From Myxococcales bacterium (GTDB lineage: Bacteria; Myxococcota_A; Polyangia; Haliangiales; Haliangiaceae): a stretch of 64,000 nt of DNA. The DNA is taken from positions 979,501 through 1,043,500 of the forward strand of contig JADJGV010000001.1 of assembly GCA_016707895.1 (NCBI GenBank), given 5' to 3'. Position numbers and translations under genes: made by a program. Of the stretch, positions 27,507 through 37,782 are shown piece after piece; the first letter of the stretch is position 1; every line of letters begins with the position of its first letter. The notes under the pieces were generated by a model that was not told where the DNA came from, did not search any database, and saw only the letters and a program-made list of their open reading frames with translations.

Positions 27507-29435
27507 TCACCGCTCCAGCACGCGGACCAGCGCGCCGATGATCTCGTCAGGCGTCGCCGGCTTGGCGAGCCAGCCGTCGACCAGCGCCTCGTCGGGCGCC
27601 AGCGCCGCCCCGGTGAAGACGACGATCTTCACCGTCGGGTGGCGGCTGCGCAGCTGCAGCACCAGCTCGCGCCACGGCCGCCCCGGCATGTTGACGTCGA
27701 GCAGCACCACCTGCGCCGGGCGCTCGGCCAGCGCCGCCAGCGCCGCCTCGCCGCGATCGGCCCCGACGGTCGCGAAGCCGGCGTTGGCGAGCACCGCGCA
27801 CACCGCGTCGCGCAGGTAGGCCTCGTCGTCGACCACCAGCACGGTGCCCCGGCCGGTCGCGGGGACGACCGGCGCGATCGCCACCGGCGTCGGCGGCGTC
27901 GCGCTCACCGGCAAGGTCATCACGAAGCGCGCGCCGCCGCTGGGCCGCGGCTCGTAGCGCAGCCCGCCGCCGTGCTCGCGGGCGATCGCGTAGGCGGTCG
28001 ACAGCCCCAGCCCGGTGCCGGCGCCGATCTCCTTGGTCGTGAAGAACGGATCGAACACCCGCTCGACGTCGGCCGGCGCGATGCCGGGGCCGTTGTCCTC
28101 GACGATGAACGCCACCATCGCCCGCCCGGGCGCGTCGGGGTCGACGCCGGGGCCGACCCGCACCGCGACCATCGCGTCGGGCCGGCCGCGCACCGCGTCG
28201 CGGGCGTTGAGCAGGAGGTTGAGCACCGCCTGCTCGATCTGGCCGGCGTCGACCTCGACCGCCGGCAGGCCCGCGGCGACGTCGACGACGATCGCGATCG
28301 CGCGGTCGAAGGTCGACTGGCACAGCTGCAGCGTGTGCTCGACGATCGTCGCCGGCGCCTCGACCGCGCGCCGCGCCTCGCGGCGGTAGCCGGCCAGGGT
28401 CATCAGCTCGCGCACCAGCTCGGCGGCCCGGGTGGCGGCCTGCGACGCGCCGCGGATCAGGTGGGCCAGCGGCGGCGGCACCTCGCGCTCGACCATCGCC
28501 AGCGCCGGGATGATCGCCGCCAGCATGTTGTTGAAGTTGTGCGCGATGCCGGCGGTGAGCTGCCCCACCGCCTCGAGCCGCTGCGCCTGGCGGGCCCGCG
28601 CCTCGTGCTCGCGGCGCACCGTGATGTCGGTGACCGTGCCCATCAGCGCGACCACCTGATCGGCCTCGTCGATCACCGGCGAGCCGGTGATCGCGACCCA
28701 GCGGACCGCGCCGTCGTCGCGGACGATCCGGTTCTCGGCGCTGTAGCTGCGGCGGGTGCCGAGCGCGTCGAGCGCCACCCGCTGCGCCGCGGCGCGGTCG
28801 TCGACGTGGATGTGGGTCGCGGTGAAGGTCCGCCCGTCGACCCGCCCCGCGGCCACGCCGTAGATCGCCCGGGCGCGGTCGTCGAGCTCGAGCGCGGCGG
28901 TCGCCAGATCGAACCGCCACGTGCCCATGCCCGCGGCGTCGAGCGCGAGCGACAGCCGCTGCTCGCGGTCGCGCAGCGCGTCGTACAGCGCCCAGTCCTC
29001 CGACACGTCGCGGGTGATCATCACCATCGCGACCACCTCGCCGGCCGTCGCGATCGGGGCGATCCAGTTCTGGTACCGCGAGCGCGGCCCGCGCTTGCCG
29101 GGGCCGTAGCCGACGAAGTGGTCGGGCTGGCCGGTGCGGACGACCCGCTCGAGCGCGGCCCGCGCGGTGGCGCGATCGTCCTCGGGCGTGAAGTCGTAGA
29201 TCGATCGCCCGAGCACGTCGGCGCGCGACAGCCCGGGGATGGTTCGGTTGACCCACAGGAAGCGCCCGCCGGGGTCGATCACCACCAGCAGCGCCGGCAT
29301 CGCGGCGGTGGCGGCGCGGCCCAGCCGCGGGTCGCCATCGACGCCGTCGGCGTCGTCGGCCGCGACGAGCGCAGCGATCGACGAAAGCACGGCGTCTGGG
29401 ACGCGATCCCCCGCGGTCACCGGGCGACCATACAT
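27507..29435 (-). CDS. soluble PAS-PAS hybrid histidine kinase with C-terminal receiver
   Basis: Over 642 aa: a PAS domain (about 45-145), a second PAS (about 160-275), a histidine kinase core with H299 in QLTAGIAHNFNNML, N-box VLNLLLNARDAV, G1 DNGPGI, G2 GTGLGLST, and a C-terminal receiver with D536-D537, phospho-acceptor D580 (VVLLDVNMPG) and K625. The usual motif is HDFNN; here the residue after His is Asn, an allowed variant of this HisKA subfamily. No membrane segment, so cytosolic; PAS domains may sense redox or small ligands. The partner output regulator is not in the window. Upstream neighbour on the same strand is a lipocalin. Confidence 0.92.
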   Translation of the reverse strand: MYGRPVTAGDRVPDAVLSSIAALVAADDADGVDGDPRLGRAATAAMPALLVVIDPGGRFLWVNRTIPGLSRADVLGRSIYDFTPEDDRATARAALERVVRTGQPDHFVGYGPGKRGPRSRYQNWIAPIATAGEVVAMVMITRDVSEDWALYDALRDREQRLSLALDAAGMGTWRFDLATAALELDDRARAIYGVAAGRVDGRTFTATHIHVDDRAAAQRVALDALGTRRSYSAENRIVRDDGAVRWVAITGSPVIDEADQVVALMGTVTDITVRREHEARARQAQRLEAVGQLTAGIAHNFNNMLAAIIPALAMVEREVPPPLAHLIRGASQAATRAAELVRELMTLAGYRREARRAVEAPATIVEHTLQLCQSTFDRAIAIVVDVAAGLPAVEVDAGQIEQAVLNLLLNARDAVRGRPDAMVAVRVGPGVDPDAPGRAMVAFIVEDNGPGIAPADVERVFDPFFTTKEIGAGTGLGLSTAYAIAREHGGGLRYEPRPSGGARFVMTLPVSATPPTPVAIAPVVPATGRGTVLVVDDEAYLRDAVCAVLANAGFATVGADRGEAALAALAERPAQVVLLDVNMPGRPWRELVLQLRSRHPTVKIVVFTGAALAPDEALVDGWLAKPATPDEIIGALVRVLER

Positions 29436-29456
29436 CGACCGGCCCCGCCGTGGGGC

Positions 29457-30086
29457 TCAGGGTGCGGGCGCCGGCTGGGCCGTCGGCCGCAGCCGCGCCG
29501 GCTCGAAGCCGCGCGCGGCCAGGCGGTCGATCAGCGCCTGGTAGCGCGTGTCGGGAATCTTCGGAGTGCGCGCGAGGATCCACAGCGCCGAGCGGTCGGG
29601 GTTGGACACCACGGCCCAGGGGTACGGCTCGCCCGGCGCGGCCACGCCCAGATCGACGATCCAGTACGGCGCGCGCGCGAAGCCGAAGTCGACCTCCAGC
29701 CGCGCGTTCGACGCCGGCTCGACCACCCGCGCGCTGCCGCGGATCTCGATCGGCGCGCCGTCGACCGTGTCGAGGCGACAGCGGTTCCACACCGAGACGC
29801 TGCCGGCGTCGACCGGCTCGTAGGTCGCGGTGGTGGCGGCGCACCGCGCCTGGAACCCCTGCGGGATGGTGGCGATCTCGTACCAGGTGCCGACGTACTG
29901 CGCGACCTCGACCCGGGCGACGGTGTCGCCGGCCGGGGGCGGGCCGAGGGTCGGGTCGGCGGCGACCGGGGTCGGGGCCGGCGGCTCGGCGAGCGCGGGC
30001 AGCGCCGGCGCCGGCGGCTCGGCGGCCTCGGTGAAGCAGGCGGCCAGCGCCAGGGCGGCGGCGGCGACGGTGATGTGGACGGACAT
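29457..30086 (-). CDS. Blc-type lipocalin lipoprotein, 209 aa
   Basis: ATG 30086 gives MSVHITVAAAALALAACFTEAAEP with lipobox LAAC; the longer open frame adds residues before a normal signal. The lipocalin fold begins near residue 59 with the family motif VAQYVGTWYEIATIPQGFQ (GxWY). Later blocks, CAATTATYEPVDAGSVSVWNRC, RGSARVVEPASNARLEVDF, YWIVDLG and WAVVSNPDRSALWILART, fit outer-membrane lipocalins such as Blc, which bind lysophospholipids or other lipids. An unusually long Pro/Ala linker separates lipid anchor and barrel. Last residues before the stop are Ala/Pro-rich. Confidence 0.92.
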   Translation of the reverse strand: MSVHITVAAAALALAACFTEAAEPPAPALPALAEPPAPTPVAADPTLGPPPAGDTVARVEVAQYVGTWYEIATIPQGFQARCAATTATYEPVDAGSVSVWNRCRLDTVDGAPIEIRGSARVVEPASNARLEVDFGFARAPYWIVDLGVAAPGEPYPWAVVSNPDRSALWILARTPKIPDTRYQALIDRLAARGFEPARLRPTAQPAPAP

Positions 30087-30200
30087 GCTCGACGGTGCTC
30101 CTCGCTCGCCGCCCGACCCGATCGCGGCGGCCATGAGACGCACCCCACGGGCCCCGGGTTACATCGCCGCCACCGCCGGCTGTGCTAGGTTGCCGCCCCC

Positions 30201-31390
30201 ATGAAGAAGGTCGTCATCATCGGTGCCGGCGGTGTCGGCGGCGTCGTCGCCCACAAGTGCGCGCAAGCCTCGGACGTGTTCGGCGAGGTGCTGCTGGCCA
30301 GCCGGACCAAGTCGCGCTGCGACAAGATCGCCGCCGAGATCCAGCAGCTGCAGGGCAAGACCGTCCGCACCGCGGCGATCGACGCCGACGACGTCAAGGC
30401 CACCGCCGCGCTGCTCGAGCGCGAGCGGCCGGCGGTCGTCATCAACGTCGCCCTGCCGTACCAGGACCTGTCGATCATGGAGGCGTGCCTGGCGACCGGC
30501 ACGCCGTACCTCGACACCGCCAACTACGAGCCGCCGGACGTCGCCAAGTTCGAGTACAAGTGGCAGTGGGCGTACCAGGAGCGGTTCAAGCAGGCCGGCC
30601 TGATCGCCGTGCTGGGCTCGGGCTTCGACCCCGGCGTCACCAACATGTACTGCGCCCACGCGCAGAAGCACCTGTTCGACACCATCCAGTACGTCGACAT
30701 CGTCGACTGCAACGGTGGGTCGCACGGCAAGGCCTTCGCCACCAACTTCAACCCCGAGATCAACATCCGGGAGATCACCGCCCGCGGCCGCTACTGGGAG
30801 AAGGGCGAGTGGAAGGAGACCGACCCGCTGAGCGTGTCGATGATGTTCGACTACCCCGGCGTCGGCGAGCGCAAGAGCTTCCTGCTCTACCACGAGGAGC
30901 TGGAGTCGCTGGCGCTCAACCTCAAGGGCCTCGAGCGCATCCGGTTCTGGATGACCTTCGGCGAGAGCTACCTCAAGCACCTCGAGGTGCTGGGCAACGT
31001 CGGCATGACCCGTATCGACGAGGTCGACTACCAGGGCACGCCGGTGGTGCCGATCAAGTTCCTCAAGGCGCTGCTCCCCGACCCGGCGTCGTTGGCCCCC
31101 GGCTACACCGGCAAGACCTCGATCGGCTGCCTGGTCTCGGGCAAGAAGGACGGCAAGCCGCGCAAGGTGTTCGTCTACAACATCTGCGACCACGCCGCCT
31201 GCTACCAGGAGGTCCGGGCCCAGGCGGTCTCGTACACCACCGGCGTGCCGGCGGTGTCGGGCGCGGTGATGATCGCCAAGGGCATCTGGAACCAGCCCGG
31301 CGTCTGGAACATGGAGCAGCTCGACCCCGATCCGTTCCTGGCCGACGTCGCCGCCCGCGGCCTGCCGTGGCACGTCGAGGAGCGCCCGGC

Positions 31391-31394
<4 letters not shown>
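30201..31394 (+). CDS. carboxynorspermidine synthase (saccharopine dehydrogenase family)
   Basis: The 397-aa enzyme starts MKKVVIIGAGGVGGVVAHKC, a Rossmann NAD(P) loop. It continues with family blocks VINVALPYQDLSIMEACLATGTPYLDTANYEP and GSGFDPGVTNMYCAHA, which match carboxyspermidine/carboxynorspermidine dehydrogenases (CANSDH). These reductively condense aspartate semialdehyde with a diamine to form carboxy(nor)spermidine. Its stop overlaps the TTG start of nspC, so the two enzymes run consecutive steps of one polyamine pathway. Cytosolic. No regulatory sequence is evident upstream; the 57 bp from the divergent region hold a likely promoter. Confidence 0.93.
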
Positions 31395-32577
<1,183 letters not shown>

Positions 32578-32578
<1 letters not shown>

Positions 32579-32669
32579 GGGACAGGATCCGGGGTCCCAA
32601 CCCCTCGCGATCACACACCTTTTCGCCCGCGCCGCGTCGCAGAAAGGGACAGGATCCGGGGTCCCAACC
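32578..32669 (+). repeat. two direct copies of a 24-bp element containing GGATCC (68-bp spacing)
   Basis: The same 24 bases, beginning GGGACAGGATCC and ending GGTCCCAACC, occur at 32578-32601 and 32646-32669, in the same orientation, each followed a few bases later by CGCGATC. Each copy is partly palindromic (GGGAC...GTCCC ends, GGATCC centre). The first starts on the last base of nspC's stop. Between them is mostly C/T-rich DNA. They look like a dispersed repeat, not a gene; the product and mobility are unknown. Confidence 0.75.
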
Positions 32670-32798
32670 TGCCGCGATCGCTGGCGAATTTCGCGGCACC
32701 GCGCAGAACGCGAGCCCAACGCGAGCCGTTCGCCGTTGACGGCGGAGCCGCGCGTGCTGCTACCTTTTGCCGCACGCAATCTTCGCCGGGGAGGCTCC

Positions 32799-33725
32799 AT
32801 GCGTCGTTTTGGCTTCTTGACCGCTGCTCCACTCGCCATCGCCCTCGCTGCCTGCGGCAGCGACAACCAGGGAGGCGATGACACCGTCCCCGTCGACGCG
32901 GCGACCAACCCACCCGGCTCGAGCTTCCGCATCACCACGCCGGACATCACGATCCACGCCGGCGAAGAGGTCACGTACTGCTACTACACGACCATCCCGA
33001 CCACCGAGACCCTCGGCGTCAAGCGGTGGTCGTCGACGATGACCCCGGGCAGCCACCACCTGATCCTGTTCTTCGGCGACTCGGGCAAGCCCGACGGCAC
33101 GATCGACCAGAGCTGCGGCGGCATCGGCGGCGGCGGTGGCGTGCCGTACTGGACCTACTCGGCGCAGACCCCGACCAACGAGGCCATCATGCCCACCGGC
33201 GTCGGCATGACCGTGCCCGCCGGCCAGAAGGTCTACGTGCAGATGCACTACCTGAACGCCGGCGACGCCGACATCGCGGCGCACGTGGTGATCGACGGCG
33301 AGACCTACGCCGCCAGCGAGACGTACACGCCGGCCGCCGCGTTCATCACCTACAACACGCAGATCAGCATCCCGGCGAACTCGACCGGCACCGCCGGCGG
33401 CACCTGCGCCGTGCCGGCCGGCGCCAAGTTCTTCAGCATGTCGACCCACGCCCACAAGCAGGCCATCCACACCGAGGTCAAGGACGGCGCCGCGATGGTG
33501 TTCCAGTCCGACGACTGGGAGCACCCGGGCACGGTCGACTGGGCCGCCGACCCGTTCTACTCGTTCTCCACCGGCTCGCTGAGCTACCGCTGCAACTACA
33601 ACAACACCACCAACCGCACCGTCACCGAGGGCTCGTCGGCCGAGACCGACGAGATGTGCATGGCGGTCGGCTACTTCTTCCCCGCGACCGGCCCGAAGTT
33701 CTGCATCAACAGCATCGCGTTGTGA
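32799..33725 (+). CDS. lipoprotein resembling type II copper monooxygenase (PHM/DBH-like)
   Basis: MRRFGFLTAAPLAIALAAC is a lipoprotein signal with Cys19; a GGGGAGG ribosome site lies about 5-11 bases before the ATG. The mature 290 residues carry the two copper-site sets of peptidylglycine / dopamine monooxygenase-like enzymes: H86-H87 in TPGSHHLILFF, H150 in VYVQMHYLN, H217 and H219 in MSTHAHKQA and M286 in DEMCMAV. Disulfide-type Cys pairs are also present. Such enzymes hydroxylate substrates using ascorbate and O2. It is probably surface or periplasmic. Overall similarity is inferred from motifs, so the enzyme reaction is not certain. Confidence 0.78.
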   Translation: MRRFGFLTAAPLAIALAACGSDNQGGDDTVPVDAATNPPGSSFRITTPDITIHAGEEVTYCYYTTIPTTETLGVKRWSSTMTPGSHHLILFFGDSGKPDGTIDQSCGGIGGGGGVPYWTYSAQTPTNEAIMPTGVGMTVPAGQKVYVQMHYLNAGDADIAAHVVIDGETYAASETYTPAAAFITYNTQISIPANSTGTAGGTCAVPAGAKFFSMSTHAHKQAIHTEVKDGAAMVFQSDDWEHPGTVDWAADPFYSFSTGSLSYRCNYNNTTNRTVTEGSSAETDEMCMAVGYFFPATGPKFCINSIAL

Positions 33726-33760
33726 CGGCGCCGCGCCGAGGGCCGCGCTAGGCTCCCGGC

Positions 33761-34300
33761 ATGGGACGCACGCTCGCGGCGACGCTCGGGCTCGGGTGGC
33801 TCGCCGCGACCAGCCACGCCGCCCCGCCCACGCCGCTGGCCTGCGGCGCCCCGCCGACCGCGCCGCCGCGAACGATCACCGCGGTCGACTGGTGCACGCT
33901 CGACGGCGTGGCGTGGAAGGGCCGGCTGGTCGGCGGCCGCAACGAGGTCCACCTGTACAGCGACCTCGGCAAGCCCCACGACACCATCTCCACCCGGATC
34001 GTGTCGGTCGACTACGCCGACCTCGACGGCGATCGCCGCCCCGAGGCGTTCGTCGTCATCGAGCGCGCCACCTGGATCGCCGATCGCGCCGAGCCCTCGG
34101 TCGGCACCGACCTCGTCGTCTACGCGTGGCGCCGCGGCGCCCCGGTGCGGCTGGCCGAGCTCCCGGCCGGCACGCCGATCACCGACCTGACGATCCGCCG
34201 CGGCGTGGTGGCCATGGTCTCGGGCCCCGACGCCGCGGCCACCCGCCACCGCTGGTCGCGTCGCGCCAAGACGTTCACCGCGCTGCCGCCGCCGCGGTGA
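33761..34300 (+). CDS. hypothetical exported protein, 179 aa
   Basis: A cleavable signal (MGRTLAATLGLGWLAATSHA) precedes a mostly beta sequence. It has the element SVDYADLDGDRRPEAFVVIERATW, similar to an FG-GAP/VCBS blade with DLDGD calcium-type loop, which suggests a single blade-like or small beta-propeller fragment. No Cys beyond two early ones. It follows the copper-site lipoprotein by 35 bp on the same strand and may be transcribed with it. Function unknown. Confidence 0.72.
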   Translation: MGRTLAATLGLGWLAATSHAAPPTPLACGAPPTAPPRTITAVDWCTLDGVAWKGRLVGGRNEVHLYSDLGKPHDTISTRIVSVDYADLDGDRRPEAFVVIERATWIADRAEPSVGTDLVVYAWRRGAPVRLAELPAGTPITDLTIRRGVVAMVSGPDAAATRHRWSRRAKTFTALPPPR

Positions 34301-34355
34301 TCGGCCGCAGCAAGTTGGCGCGTTCAGCGCCGCGCGCCTGCGGTAGCTTCGGGCG

Positions 34356-36248
34356 ATGCGCAGCGCACGGCTCGTCCTGATCGCCCTGATCGCCACCGCG
34401 TGCGCCGCCGCGTGCGGGCCGACCGCCTCGGGGAGCGGCGACGACGACGCCGGCGGCAGCGACGGCAACCAGCCCCCCGGCACCTGCACGCCGGGCGCGG
34501 GCGGCTGCGACGGCGCGGTCCACTACGAGTGCGCCGCCGACGGCCGCACCCACCTCGACCCGGTCACCTGCCCGCAGGCGTGCGACCCGCTGCTGGGGTG
34601 CGTGACCTGCGTGCCCGGCTCGCGGCAGTGCGACGGCACGGTGTCGATGGTGTGCAACGCCGAGGGCACCGGCCTGGGCGTCGGCCGCGACTGCGCCGAC
34701 TGGAACGTCGGCTGCAGCAGCGACGGTTTCTGCGCCGACCTGTGCGCCGAGGCCGAGCGCTCGGCGTCGAACGTCGGCTGCGAGTACTGGCCGGTGCCGC
34801 TGGCCAACACCGCGGAGCTGTCGTCGACCACCTTCGACTTCCGCGTCGTCGTCGCCAACCCGTCGCCGCAGGCCGCCACCGTCCACGTCACCCGCGGCGG
34901 CGCCACCGTCGCCGACGCCACGATCCCGCCAGGCGGCCTCGAGGCGATCGTGCTGCCGTGGATCGAAGGCCAGTCGTTCGCGATCGGCCAGGGCAGCTGG
35001 ACCAGCCTGCTGGTCGCCGACGGCGCGTACCGGCTGCGCTCCGACGTGCCGGTGATCGCCACCCAGTACAACCCGTTCGAGTACATGGTGGCCGACACCT
35101 TCAGCTACACCAACGACGCGTCGCTGCTGTTGCCGGCCCACGCGCTGACCGGGCGCTACGTCGGGATGAGCTGGGTGCCGCTGTCGCGCCGCACCGGCAC
35201 CGTCAACTGGGCGGGCAGCGACTATTCGAGCGTGCGCTACCCGGGCTACCTGGCGATCGTCGGGGTGTCGCCGACGCCGACCACCGTGACGCTGGCCGCG
35301 GCCGGCGCGATCCAGGCCGACGTGTCGGGGCGCATCGCGGCGACGCCACGCGGCGGCACGCTGACGTTCACGATCAACCGCGGCGAGGTCGCCCACGTCA
35401 CCGCCGCGCCGCCGCCCGAGTGCGTCGCCGGCCGCCCCGGGTTCCACCACGTCGAGGAGTGCGAGACGATCCCGATCTTCGGCCAGACCTGCGACATGTT
35501 CGACACCTGCGCCGAGACCGATCACGATCTGACCGGCACGCGGATCACCGCGTCGGGGCCGATCGAGGTCTTCGGCGGCCACACCTGCGCCTACGCGCCC
35601 TACTACGCCCAGGCCTGCGACCACCTCGAGGAGCAGCTGCCGCCGGTCGAGACCTGGGGCACCGACTACGTCGGCGCGCCGCTCGGCGACGGCGGCCTGG
35701 TCGGCACCAACATCGTGCGGGTCATCGCCGGGTTCGACGGCACCACCGTCACGGTGACGCCGCCCCAGGGCGGGGTCGGCGGCGGCGGCCTCAACGCCGG
35801 CGAGCTGCTGCAGTTCGACGCCACGACGCCGTTCCGCGTCGAGGCGACCCACGCGGTGATGGTGGCGCAGTACATGGTCGGCCAGAACACCACGACGCCG
35901 GCCGCGGCCCGCGGCGATCCATCGGTCACCTTGCTGATCCCCGCCGAGCAGTACCGCAGCGACTACACGTTCATCATGCCGACCTCGTACAACGCGAGCA
36001 CCAACGGCCAGAACCACCTGATGGTGATCCGGCCGCCGGGCCTGGCGATCACGCTCGACGGCGCGCCGCTGACCGCGAGCTTCCAGGCCATCGGCGGCCG
36101 GGAGATCGGCGTCGCGTTGCTCGACGGCGGCACCCACCACATCGCGGCGGCGATGCCGTTCGGCGTGATCGCCTACGGCCTCGGCAGCTACACGTCGTAC
36201 GCGACGCCGGCCGGCCTCGACCTCGAACCGATCACCATCGTCGAGTGA
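34356..36248 (+). CDS. IgGFc-binding-domain-like lipoprotein, 630 aa
   Basis: MRSARLVLIALIATACAAAC is a lipoprotein signal. After a linker and a short Cys-rich region (CTPGAGGC, CAADGRTHLDPVTC, CNAEGTGLGVGRDC), the bulk (about 140-630) matches the IgGFc-binding N-terminal-type domain widespread in Myxococcota: repeated units such as DYVGAPLGDGGLVGTNIVRVIAGFDGTTVTVTPPQGG and HAVMVAQYMVGQN. In animals similar domains lie in FCGBP; in bacteria function is unknown, likely adhesive. The stop overlaps the next start (GTGA). Predicted surface-exposed. Confidence 0.85.
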   Translation: MRSARLVLIALIATACAAACGPTASGSGDDDAGGSDGNQPPGTCTPGAGGCDGAVHYECAADGRTHLDPVTCPQACDPLLGCVTCVPGSRQCDGTVSMVCNAEGTGLGVGRDCADWNVGCSSDGFCADLCAEAERSASNVGCEYWPVPLANTAELSSTTFDFRVVVANPSPQAATVHVTRGGATVADATIPPGGLEAIVLPWIEGQSFAIGQGSWTSLLVADGAYRLRSDVPVIATQYNPFEYMVADTFSYTNDASLLLPAHALTGRYVGMSWVPLSRRTGTVNWAGSDYSSVRYPGYLAIVGVSPTPTTVTLAAAGAIQADVSGRIAATPRGGTLTFTINRGEVAHVTAAPPPECVAGRPGFHHVEECETIPIFGQTCDMFDTCAETDHDLTGTRITASGPIEVFGGHTCAYAPYYAQACDHLEEQLPPVETWGTDYVGAPLGDGGLVGTNIVRVIAGFDGTTVTVTPPQGGVGGGGLNAGELLQFDATTPFRVEATHAVMVAQYMVGQNTTTPAAARGDPSVTLLIPAEQYRSDYTFIMPTSYNASTNGQNHLMVIRPPGLAITLDGAPLTASFQAIGGREIGVALLDGGTHHIAAAMPFGVIAYGLGSYTSYATPAGLDLEPITIVE

Positions 36249-36931
36249 GCCTCGGCCGGCGCGCCCACGATCGCGCGTGGCGCTGGCTGGCCGGGGCCGA
36301 CGGCCTGCGCCCGGGCCTGCCCTGCGCCGAGCTGCTGGCGCCGGTGCCGCTGGCGGCGATCGCGCTGGTGGCGATCAACGACTGGTGGTGGAAGCCCCAC
36401 GCGACCTTGCCGGCGACGTGGACCGGCAAGCTCAGCGACGTCGGCGGCGTGATCGCGCTGCCGCTGGTGCTGACCGCGGCGCTGGCGCTGGCGCTGCGCG
36501 CGGCGGCGCGGCTGGGCGCGCCGGTCGACTGGACGTTGCGTCGGTGGAAGCTCGGCCTGGCGCTGGCGTTGACCGCGGCGGCGGTGGCCGCGACCAAGCT
36601 GTCGCCCGACGTCGCGGCGACGGTGGCGTCGCTGCTCGGCAAGGACGCGCAGATCTACGTCGACCGCAGCGATCTGCTGGTGCTGCCGGCGCTGGTGGTG
36701 CCGTGGTGGCACGGCCGCCGCACGATCGCGCGGGTCCCCTACGGCCGCGTCGCGTGGATCGTCGATGGTCGCCGTGCTCCCAGCGCCGCGCTCGTCGACG
36801 TGCAGGCCGCCGGCGCCGACCCGGCGCAGGTGGCGGCGCTGGCCGCCGCGCTGGCCGCGCCGATCGAGCCGGCCGCGGTCGCCGCCGCGCTGGCCGCGAT
36901 CAGGGATCGACCTGGAGGTCGCCCGGCGTGA
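36245..36931 (+). CDS. hypothetical integral membrane protein, 228 aa
   Basis: GTG start coupled to the preceding lipoprotein by GTGA overlap. About four membrane segments are likely, such as ELLAPVPLAAIALVAINDWWWK, VGGVIALPLVLTAALALALRAA, LGLALALTAAAVAATKL and a hydrophobic LLVLPALVVPWWH. The C-terminus is an Ala-rich helix without clear motif. Tryptophan cluster WWWKPH is distinctive but unassigned. Its 3' end overlaps by about 32 bp the convergent gene at 36900. Unknown role, perhaps a partner of the adhesin-like lipoprotein. Confidence 0.7.
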   Translation: MSLGRRAHDRAWRWLAGADGLRPGLPCAELLAPVPLAAIALVAINDWWWKPHATLPATWTGKLSDVGGVIALPLVLTAALALALRAAARLGAPVDWTLRRWKLGLALALTAAAVAATKLSPDVAATVASLLGKDAQIYVDRSDLLVLPALVVPWWHGRRTIARVPYGRVAWIVDGRRAPSAALVDVQAAGADPAQVAALAAALAAPIEPAAVAAALAAIRDRPGGRPA

Positions 36932-37238
36932 TGGTGATCTCCTCGACCTGGAGCTCCATCGTCTCGCCGGTCGGCGTCGGCACGGTCACCGTGGTCGGGG
37001 TCACCGGCACCACCACCGGCGTCACCGCTTCGGGCACCACCGCGACCACGGTCGGCTCCTCGCTGACCTCGATGGCCGCCGCCGGGTGCTCGGTCGAGCG
37101 CGGCGCGAGGCTCTCGCCGCCGTCCTCGGCCGGATCGGTGACCTCGACGGTGCCAGCGCTCTTGGGCCACGCCGGCCCCGACGCGCGCGGCGCGCCGCAC
37201 GCGACCAGCGCCACCGCGAGCGCGGCCAGCCGCCGCAT
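36900..37238 (-). CDS. small hypothetical lipoprotein, 112 aa
   Basis: MRRLAALAVALVACGAPRASG is a lipoprotein signal. The remainder is low-complexity, with Thr/Val/Pro runs (TVVAVVPEAVTPVVVPVTPTTVTVPTPTG). It ends METMELQVEEITITPGDLQVDP. Start ATG at 37238 shares an A with the stop of the HMA gene upstream (TGATG), so both are in one operon. Possibly an anchored stalk; no motif seen. Convergent with the membrane protein gene, overlapping it by 32 bp, which lowers confidence a little. Confidence 0.65.
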   Translation of the reverse strand: MRRLAALAVALVACGAPRASGPAWPKSAGTVEVTDPAEDGGESLAPRSTEHPAAAIEVSEEPTVVAVVPEAVTPVVVPVTPTTVTVPTPTGETMELQVEEITITPGDLQVDP

Positions 37239-37717
37239 CAGTTGGCCAGCACCTGGTAGCCGAGCGCGGTGATCGGCGCGCTGGCGATGGCGCGGGCGTC
37301 GCCGCCCTTGGCGGTCGCGACCCGGACCTCGGCCTTGGCGAGATCGACCTCGACGCCGAGCACGCCGTCGACGCTGGCCAGCGCGTTCTTGACCCGCTTG
37401 ACGCAGCCGCCGCAGTGCATGCCGGCGACGTGGAGCGCGGTCCACTGCGCGTCGGCCGGCGCGACCGGCGCCGCCGCCGCCGCCCCACCGCCGCACGAGC
37501 CACCGCACGCCTGGTTGCCGCACATGCCACCGCACGAGCCGCCGCACGACGCGTGATCGCCCATCGCGGCCATCGGCGCGGTGGCGGCCGGCAGCGCGGC
37601 CGCGGTCGGGGCGGTCGCGGCGGCGGTCGGCGCGCTGGCCGACGCCTCGGGCGACGCGTCCTTCTGACAGCCGGCGGCGAGCGCCAGCACGGTGACCAGG
37701 CCAAGCACGATGCGCAT
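37238..37717 (-). CDS. heavy-metal-associated (HMA) domain lipoprotein
   Basis: MRIVLGLVTVLALAAGCQKD is a lipoprotein signal (Cys17). A long Ala/Pro/Thr linker leads to a Cys-rich stretch (residues 58-78: CGGSCGGMCGNQACGGSCGGG) and then an HMA domain (about 93-158) with the metal motif GMHCGGC (C102, C105) and the typical beta-alpha-beta ending ALGYQVLAN. HMA domains bind Cu(I) or similar soft metals. The extra Cys run could add metal sites. The gene is coupled to the downstream small lipoprotein. Copper storage or delivery in the periplasm is a reasonable guess. Confidence 0.88.
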   Translation of the reverse strand: MRIVLGLVTVLALAAGCQKDASPEASASAPTAAATAPTAAALPAATAPMAAMGDHASCGGSCGGMCGNQACGGSCGGGAAAAAPVAPADAQWTALHVAGMHCGGCVKRVKNALASVDGVLGVEVDLAKAEVRVATAKGGDARAIASAPITALGYQVLAN

Positions 37718-37782
37718 GCCGCAGTGGTAGCACCCGGGCTGGGGGGACTCAACCGCGGCGTCGCCGGTGATACGGTTCGGCC

